The translations under genes and the position numbers were made by a program. Positions 31,122 through 36,111 of a stretch of 36,111 bases of DNA are shown here, piece by piece (the first letter of the stretch is position 1; each line of letters opens with the position of its first letter). The DNA comes from Clostridiaceae bacterium (GTDB lineage Bacteria; Bacillota; Clostridia; Oscillospirales; Acutalibacteraceae), in NCBI GenBank assembly GCA_016282855.1, contig JAEELT010000010.1, positions 1 through 36,111 of the forward strand. Direction: 5' to 3'. The notes beneath the pieces were generated by a model. It saw only the letters and a program-made list of their open reading frames with translations, was not told the DNA's origin and ran no database searches.

Positions 31122-32600
31122 ATGGAAAAATATCTCATCAATCCCAACGAAAAGAAATCCGAAATCTGCAAGGACATTTACGGCAACTTTTCCGAGCATC
31201 TCGGCAGATGTATTTACGAAGGCCTTTATGTGGGTGAAAATTCCGACATACCCAATGAGAACGGACTGAGAACCGATATGATTGAAGCTCTCAGGGAAAT
31301 GGGGCTTCCCGTGCTGCGCTGGCCGGGCGGCTGCTTTGCCGACGAATATCACTGGAGAGACGGCATAGGGCCCAAAGAGGGCAGGAAAAAGATGATTAAC
31401 ACGCACTGGGGCGGAGTGGTTGAGGATAACTCCTTCGGCACACACGAGTTTTTTGACCTGTGCGAGCGCATCGGATGTGACGCTTACATCACCGGCAACC
31501 TCGGCAGCGGCACGGTGCAGGAAATGAGCGAATGGGTTGAGTATATGACCTTCGGGGGAGACAGCCCGATGAGCAACCTGCGCCGCAAAAACGGCAGACA
31601 GGAGCCGTGGAGGCTCAGATATTTTGCCGTAGGCAACGAGAACTGGGGCTGCGGCGGCAATATGGATCCCTACTATTACGCCAACACCTATAAGAAATAT
31701 GCCACTTATGTGCGTCAGTACGATTCGGATAAGCCGGTTTACAAGGTTGCCTGCGGACCCAACAGCGAGGACTACCACTGGACCGAGGAGCTGATGAAAA
31801 ACGCCCGCTGGATGATGAACGGCCTTGCTCTCCACTATTACACTGTAACGCACAGCTGGGGGCAGAAGGGCTCCGCAACCGAGTTTGATGAGAATGAATA
31901 CTATATCTGCCTGCGCAAGGCTTATAAGATTGAAGAAATAATACGCAGGCATCTCGAGATAATGAACAGGTATGACCCCGAAAAGAGAGTTGACCTTATA
32001 GTTGACGAATGGGGCACCTGGCACGATGTGGAGCCGGGCACGAATCCGGGCTTCCTTTATCAGCAGAATACAATGAGGGACGCGGTTGTGGCCGCGCTCA
32101 GCCTGAATATATTCAACAAGCACAGCGACAGAATAAAAATGTGCAACATAGCGCAGACCGTGAATGTGCTTCAGGCCGTTGCCCTTACGGACGGGGCCGA
32201 TATGCTCCTCACACCGACCTACCACGTATTCAGAATGTTCAAAGACCATCAGGGCAACACCCTGCTCGGCTCACATATCACCACGGATATGTCGGGCACC
32301 GAAAATGACAGCCTGCCCACACTTATCGAGAGCGCGTCCGAGGACGCAGACGGCGTGATTTATTCCACCGTTGTCAACACAAACGCCGAAGAGAGCAGGC
32401 AGATAAAATGCCAGATAGCAGACACCGCGGTAAAGAGCGTGAGGGCCGAAATTCTCACCGGCGCCATTGACGACTACAACAGCTTTGACAACAAAGATAA
32501 AGTCAGGACCGCCGCTTTCACGGACTTTGAGACAACAGCCGACGGCTTTGTTGCCGAAGTACCCGCCTGCAGCATAGTAAAGTTTGTTATAGAGAAATGA
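31122..32600 (+). CDS. Alpha-L-arabinofuranosidase, glycoside hydrolase family 51
   Basis: The 492-residue enzyme is a retaining arabinofuranosidase releasing arabinose from arabinan or arabinoxylan oligomers. It opens with [20 protein letters not shown], then [20 protein letters not shown], then [16 protein letters not shown] with the acid/base Glu173, and [20 protein letters not shown] with the nucleophile Glu296. A beta-sandwich closes the C-terminus. No signal peptide is seen, so it likely acts on imported oligosaccharides. GGAGG lies 9 nt before the ATG. Its stop overlaps the next gene by 4 bp. No arabinose transport or regulatory genes lie nearby. Confidence 0.93.
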   Translation: MEKYLINPNEKKSEICKDIYGNFSEHLGRCIYEGLYVGENSDIPNENGLRTDMIEALREMGLPVLRWPGGCFADEYHWRDGIGPKEGRKKMINTHWGGVVEDNSFGTHEFFDLCERIGCDAYITGNLGSGTVQEMSEWVEYMTFGGDSPMSNLRRKNGRQEPWRLRYFAVGNENWGCGGNMDPYYYANTYKKYATYVRQYDSDKPVYKVACGPNSEDYHWTEELMKNARWMMNGLALHYYTVTHSWGQKGSATEFDENEYYICLRKAYKIEEIIRRHLEIMNRYDPEKRVDLIVDEWGTWHDVEPGTNPGFLYQQNTMRDAVVAALSLNIFNKHSDRIKMCNIAQTVNVLQAVALTDGADMLLTPTYHVFRMFKDHQGNTLLGSHITTDMSGTENDSLPTLIESASEDADGVIYSTVVNTNAEESRQIKCQIADTAVKSVRAEILTGAIDDYNSFDNKDKVRTAAFTDFETTADGFVAEVPACSIVKFVIEK

Positions 32601-32848
32601 GCGAAAACATCCGCCCGTGCCGCTGCCTTCTGGCGCAGACCGGCAAAGAGGAAACAGCCGCCGACATAAAAGCGCGGATAGAGCGGCTCAGCGAAAAAGA
32701 AAGAGCGGACAGCGAGTTATATAAGAAAAGACTTGAGGTGTGCACGGCGTGCGACTTCCTTGCCGACGGCACCTGCCTCAAGTGCGGCTGCTACCCGGAA
32801 TTCAGGGCGGCCTTCGCCAAAAACAGATGCCCGGCAAAAAAATGGTGA
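32597..32848 (+). CDS. Cysteine-rich DUF6171-type small protein
   Basis: The 83-residue protein has a charged helix ([27 protein letters not shown]) followed by [35 protein letters not shown]. The CxxC, CxxCGC and CP spacing with a terminal Trp suits zinc or iron-sulfur binding and matches the DUF6171 layout. Function unknown. Its ATG overlaps the GH51 stop (ATGA), so it is translationally coupled. Confidence 0.78.
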   Translation: MSENIRPCRCLLAQTGKEETAADIKARIERLSEKERADSELYKKRLEVCTACDFLADGTCLKCGCYPEFRAAFAKNRCPAKKW

Positions 32849-32907
32849 CACCCGGGCAATACCGTTGCCGCAAATCAAAGCACAGATTAAAGCGAGGAAT
32901 ACACACA

Positions 32908-33927
32908 ATGATTAAAAAAACACTGATACTCGGAGCGGTTATCGCATTGATTATATCTTTTTCAGCGTGCGCCGTACCTTTCTCAAAGGTTGAGAAGGCG
33001 AGCGAAACCGAAACCGGGCAGTCGAATGAAAGCGAAGAGAGCTTAATTACATCCCGGACCGAAACTCAGACGCAGACACAGCCCGGCGAAGAGACCGGCA
33101 CCGTGCCGGACAGCACCGCAGTGATGCCGGATATGACCTCTGTTACCGAAAAGACAACCTTCGGCGGCTATCCGAGCGGCCTTATTGAGCCTGTCAGCAC
33201 CGAGGTACAAACAATTGTAATAACAAAACCCGTGAAGAGCACGACAAGGGCTGCCACCAAAGCGCCCACAACCACAAGAAGGCCGACAACCACCGCGAGA
33301 CCCGCGACCACGGCAAAGTACGAGGGCGAAACGAGAGTACAGAGCGTCAATGTAAATGAAAATCTCAAATACGGCGTCAGGAAAACCGGCACGAGAAATG
33401 ATATTTACGCCGTGAATGCCGACGGCACCGTCACTAAAATCGCCGTAGGCAGCGAGGATGTCACATACAACAGAGTGGGCTACTCCGCCGGTTACGGCGA
33501 CCTGCTCCCCGCCGCAAAGGATAACGCGGCGGCTTACGGCGACCTGATTAAAGAGGTGCTTCGCCTTACAAACAAAATGAGAACCGATAAGGGGCTTGCC
33601 CCGCTGACCCTCAATGACAGGCTCGTAGAGCAGGCGAGCGTGAGAGCTGAGGAGATTGCCTGGAGCGGTCTGCACAGCCACAGAAGACCGGGCAACAAAT
33701 ACTACACCTCAATATTCAGGGAAAACGGGTTTAACAGCGGCACAGCGGGCGAAAACATCGGCTGGGGCTATGACAAACCCATTGATGTATGCAACGCATG
33801 GAGAAACTCCGAAACCCACTATGAGAATATAATCAACGGGGATTTCAAGAGCATAGGCATCGGTATCGCTCCGGACTGCGACCCCGAAAGGAAGCTGTGC
33901 TGGGTGCAGCATTTCTACAGCGAATGA
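32908..33927 (+). CDS. CAP-domain (SCP/PR1-like) surface lipoprotein
   Basis: The 339-residue protein starts with a lipoprotein-type signal (MIKKTLILGAVIALIISFSAC), with Cys21 as probable lipidated residue. An acidic Ser/Thr/Glu-rich spacer and a low-complexity Thr/Arg/Pro stretch (KAPTTTRRPTTTARP) follow, then a short unknown domain (about residues 145-195) and the CAP domain: LRLTNKMRTDKGLAPL, GLHSHRRPG, TAGENIGWGY, WRNSETHYENIIN and CWVQHFYS. CAP proteins of bacteria are mostly of unknown function. The ATG has GAGGA 9 nt upstream. Family: same operon side as GH51, 59 bp after the DUF6171 gene. Confidence 0.86.
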   Translation: MIKKTLILGAVIALIISFSACAVPFSKVEKASETETGQSNESEESLITSRTETQTQTQPGEETGTVPDSTAVMPDMTSVTEKTTFGGYPSGLIEPVSTEVQTIVITKPVKSTTRAATKAPTTTRRPTTTARPATTAKYEGETRVQSVNVNENLKYGVRKTGTRNDIYAVNADGTVTKIAVGSEDVTYNRVGYSAGYGDLLPAAKDNAAAYGDLIKEVLRLTNKMRTDKGLAPLTLNDRLVEQASVRAEEIAWSGLHSHRRPGNKYYTSIFRENGFNSGTAGENIGWGYDKPIDVCNAWRNSETHYENIINGDFKSIGIGIAPDCDPERKLCWVQHFYSE

Positions 33928-33937
33928 GAGGAAAAAT

Positions 33938-34129
33938 ATGGATATCCGGATAGGCGACGAGCTTATTATGAAAAAGAAACACCCCTGCGGCTCCAACAGG
34001 TTTGAGGTGACGCGTATAGGCGCGGACCTGCGCATAAAATGCCTCGGCTGCGGCAGAGAGATTCTGCAGGAGAGAATAAAGATAGAAAAGAATATCAGGA
34101 AAGTAATGCGTGACGGAGATGCTGGATAA
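33938..34129 (+). CDS. DUF951 family small protein
   Basis: The 63-residue protein reads [40 protein letters not shown], which is the DUF951 signature (YyzM in Bacillus) with two Cys motifs (HPCG and CLGCG) likely to bind zinc. Its role is unknown. It overlaps the start of prfA by 20 bp. Confidence 0.88.
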   Translation: MDIRIGDELIMKKKHPCGSNRFEVTRIGADLRIKCLGCGREILQERIKIEKNIRKVMRDGDAG

Positions 34130-35192
34130 ACTGAAAGAGGTGGAAAAGAGATTTGAATATCTCAACAGCCGCCTTTGCGAGAGCGATATTTCCTCCGACA
34201 TAGAGGAATACAAGAGCATAATGAAGGAGATAAAGTCCCTTACGCCCGTCGTGGAAAAATACAGGGAGTATAAGAAGTGCGAGGAAAACCTGACCGAGGC
34301 AAAAGAGCTGCTTGACGCCGGAGGTCTCGAGCCCGATTTCAGGGATATGGTCCAGGAAGAGCTTAAGGAAAGCACGGCGGCGGCCGAAGCCCGCCTCGAG
34401 GAGCTTAAGGTGCTCCTGCTGCCAAAGGATGAAAATGACGATAAGAACATCATCGTCGAAATCAGGGGCGGCGCAGGCGGGGAGGAGGCGTCTCTCTTTG
34501 CCGGAGTGCTTTTCAGGATGTATTCCATGTATGCCGAAACAAAGGGATGGAAAACCGAAATCATTTCATCCAACCCCACGGAGCTCGGCGGATTCAAGGA
34601 AATCAGCTTTATGATAGAGGGGGAGGGAGCCTATTCCCGCCTCAAGTTTGAAAGCGGAGTCCACAGGGTGCAGAGAGTGCCCGAAACAGAGAGCCAGGGC
34701 AGAATTCAGACCTCAACCGCAACGGTGGCGGTGCTGCCCGAGGCCGAGGACGTGGATATTGACATAAACCCGACCGACCTGCAGATAGACACTTTCCGCT
34801 CGAGCGGGGCAGGCGGTCAGCACATAAACAAAACCGAAAGCGCCATCAGAATCACGCACCTGCCGACAGGCACCGTTGTTGAATGTCAGGATGAAAGAAG
34901 CCAGTATAAAAACAAGGACAAGGCAATGAAGGTGCTTCGCTCAAAGCTGCTTGAGGCGGAGCGCAGCAGGCAGCAGAGCGAAATAGCGGGCGAGAGAAAA
35001 GCGCAGGTCGGCACAGGCGACAGAAGCGAGAGAATACGCACATATAATTTTCCGCAGGGCAGAGTGAGCGACCACCGCATAAACCTCACCCTTTACAAGA
35101 TAGACTCAATAGTAAACGGAGATCTCGACGAAGTGATAGACGCCCTGATTACCGCGGATACGGCGGAAAAACTGAAGGCGGCGGAGCAGTAA
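34110..35192 (+). CDS. prfA: Peptide chain release factor 1
   Basis: The 360-residue protein terminates translation at UAA and UAG. It shows [19 protein letters not shown], the PxT-like codon-recognition segment following [29 protein letters not shown], and the peptidyl-hydrolysis GGQ loop [29 protein letters not shown] at 34110 has AGGAAAG upstream, and ATG at 34119 (MLDKL) is an alternative start with GGAG abutting it. It overlaps DUF951 by 20 bp and is followed 2 bp later by the threonylcarbamoyl-AMP synthase gene. Confidence 0.96.
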   Translation: MTEMLDKLKEVEKRFEYLNSRLCESDISSDIEEYKSIMKEIKSLTPVVEKYREYKKCEENLTEAKELLDAGGLEPDFRDMVQEELKESTAAAEARLEELKVLLLPKDENDDKNIIVEIRGGAGGEEASLFAGVLFRMYSMYAETKGWKTEIISSNPTELGGFKEISFMIEGEGAYSRLKFESGVHRVQRVPETESQGRIQTSTATVAVLPEAEDVDIDINPTDLQIDTFRSSGAGGQHINKTESAIRITHLPTGTVVECQDERSQYKNKDKAMKVLRSKLLEAERSRQQSEIAGERKAQVGTGDRSERIRTYNFPQGRVSDHRINLTLYKIDSIVNGDLDEVIDALITADTAEKLKAAEQ

Positions 35193-35194
35193 AA

Positions 35195-36111
35195 ATGAAC
35201 ACACTTTATATTGACGCGGGTCAGCCCGGCGCCTGTAAGACGGCGGCGCGCATACTGCGGGAGGGCGGTATAGTCGCAATCCCGACGGAAACGGTTTACG
35301 GCCTTGCCGCGAATGCGCTCAATCCGGACGCGGTTGCAAAAATATTCAGGGCAAAAGGAAGGCCTCAGGATAACCCGCTTATAGTCCATGTTTCATCGCT
35401 TGATGAAATACCACCCCTCGTGAGCGAGGTAAAGCCGGAGCTTTATGCCCTTGCCGAAAAATTCTGGCCGGGACCGCTCACGGTGATAATGAAAAAATCG
35501 GCTCTTGTACCCGACGAGGTCACGGCGGGGCTTGACACGGTAGCAATCCGTATGCCATCCCACCCGGCGGCAAGAGAAATAATAAAGGAAAGCGGGCTTC
35601 CTCTCGCGGCGCCGAGCGCCAACGCGTCCGGAAGGCCGAGCCCGACAAAGGCAGAGCATGTCAAAGCCGACCTTGACGGCAGAATAGACGCCGTCATAGA
35701 CGGGGGCGACTGCTCGGTGGGCGTGGAGTCAACGGTTATTTCGCTCGTGAGCGACCCGCCCGTGCTGCTCAGACCCGGAGGAATTTCCCCGGCTCAGCTT
35801 GAGCAGGTTCTCGGCAGGGTTGAAATATCGCACGCCGTGTTTGAAAAGCTTGAAAAAGGCGAAAAAGCACAGTCCCCGGGCATGAAATACAAGCATTACG
35901 CCCCAAAGGCAAAGGTCACTGTAATCAAAGGGAGTTTTGAAAGCTACAGCAGATTCCTGCTGGCTCAGAAATACAGGACCTGCGCGGTATGTTTTGACGG
36001 GGAGGGCAGCGCGTTTGAATGCGCCGTGGAGTACGGAGCGAAGGACGACGCGGCATCGCAGGCAGAGCATATCTTTGACGCGCTTCGCAGGGTTGACGGA
36101 ACCGGCTGCGA
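35195..36111 (+). CDS. L-threonylcarbamoyladenylate synthase (TsaC/Sua5), truncated by window end
   Basis: About 305 residues are visible before the window ends. The YrdC fold is clear: GGIVAIPTETVYGLAANALNPDAV, IFRAKGRPQDNPLIVHV, FWPGPLTVIMKK, APSANASGRPSPT and GGDCSVGVESTVISL. The C-terminal Sua5-type region begins near residue 195 (SPGMKYKHYAPKAKV). The enzyme makes threonylcarbamoyl-AMP for the t6A37 modification of ANN-decoding tRNAs. Its ATG lies 2 bp after the prfA stop, a common Firmicutes pairing. The stop codon is outside the window. Confidence 0.93.
   Translation, partial: MNTLYIDAGQPGACKTAARILREGGIVAIPTETVYGLAANALNPDAVAKIFRAKGRPQDNPLIVHVSSLDEIPPLVSEVKPELYALAEKFWPGPLTVIMKKSALVPDEVTAGLDTVAIRMPSHPAAREIIKESGLPLAAPSANASGRPSPTKAEHVKADLDGRIDAVIDGGDCSVGVESTVISLVSDPPVLLRPGGISPAQLEQVLGRVEISHAVFEKLEKGEKAQSPGMKYKHYAPKAKVTVIKGSFESYSRFLLAQKYRTCAVCFDGEGSAFECAVEYGAKDDAASQAEHIFDALRRVDGTGC

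Overview
The window (about 36.1 kb, moderate G+C) looks like a piece of a Clostridia-type Firmicutes chromosome, most likely a gut Oscillospirales relative. This is inferred from the gene families (RemB/DUF370, DUF951, DUF4298, DUF6171, RlbA, an extra EF-G-like GTPase), the AGGAGG-type ribosome binding sites, and the gene order around dnaX, recR, dnaN and recF. No phage, insertion sequence, plasmid or CRISPR array was seen.

Region 1 (1-11,425, all on +) is replication and segregation housekeeping. It holds the rsmG 3' end, a parS site, parA-parB, a CapA-like protein, an AlaX-type editing hydrolase, the SRP RNA, dnaX-ybaB-recR, a 280-bp non-coding gap, then dnaN-rlbA-recF, a glycerophosphodiester phosphodiesterase and remB. 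dnaA is absent and recR lies where dnaA normally precedes dnaN. The recR-dnaN gap still has an origin-like layout: about eleven TTTTCA-type motifs spaced in steps of roughly 10 bp, a CCCCC cluster, four CTA trinucleotides like DnaA-trios, then an AT-rich stretch. Hand counts of G and C on + reverse between dnaX and recF although both are + strand genes. This may be a chromosomal origin separated from dnaA.

Region 2 (11,523-18,241, on -) has a YjdF-like membrane protein behind a phosphodiesterase-LamG protein, then a 730-bp non-coding stretch with interspersed repeats, including two 183-nt units exactly 240 bp apart whose hairpins covary. The pgk-tpiA-gpmI glycolytic operon follows, driven by a near-consensus promoter.

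Region 3 (18,360-23,316) opens with tRNA-Arg(CCT), preceded by a truncated 5'-half copy and surrounded by a small-hairpin array. Next come a DUF4298 gene, a zinc-ribbon protein with a VYAGPEFF repeat overlapping a radical SAM/SPASM gene, and a compact five-gene operon of an MFS transporter plus four small membrane or secreted proteins. The last two loci are the best candidates for undescribed biology.

Region 4 (23,414-36,111) contains hom-lysC (aspartate pathway), an AI-2E family transporter, an EF-G-like GTPase with altered G3 and G4 motifs, a CPA2 cation/proton antiporter, a GH51 arabinofuranosidase, a DUF6171 protein, a CAP-domain lipoprotein, DUF951, prfA, and a truncated threonylcarbamoyl-AMP synthase gene. 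prfA next to the synthase gene is a common Firmicutes translation neighbourhood.
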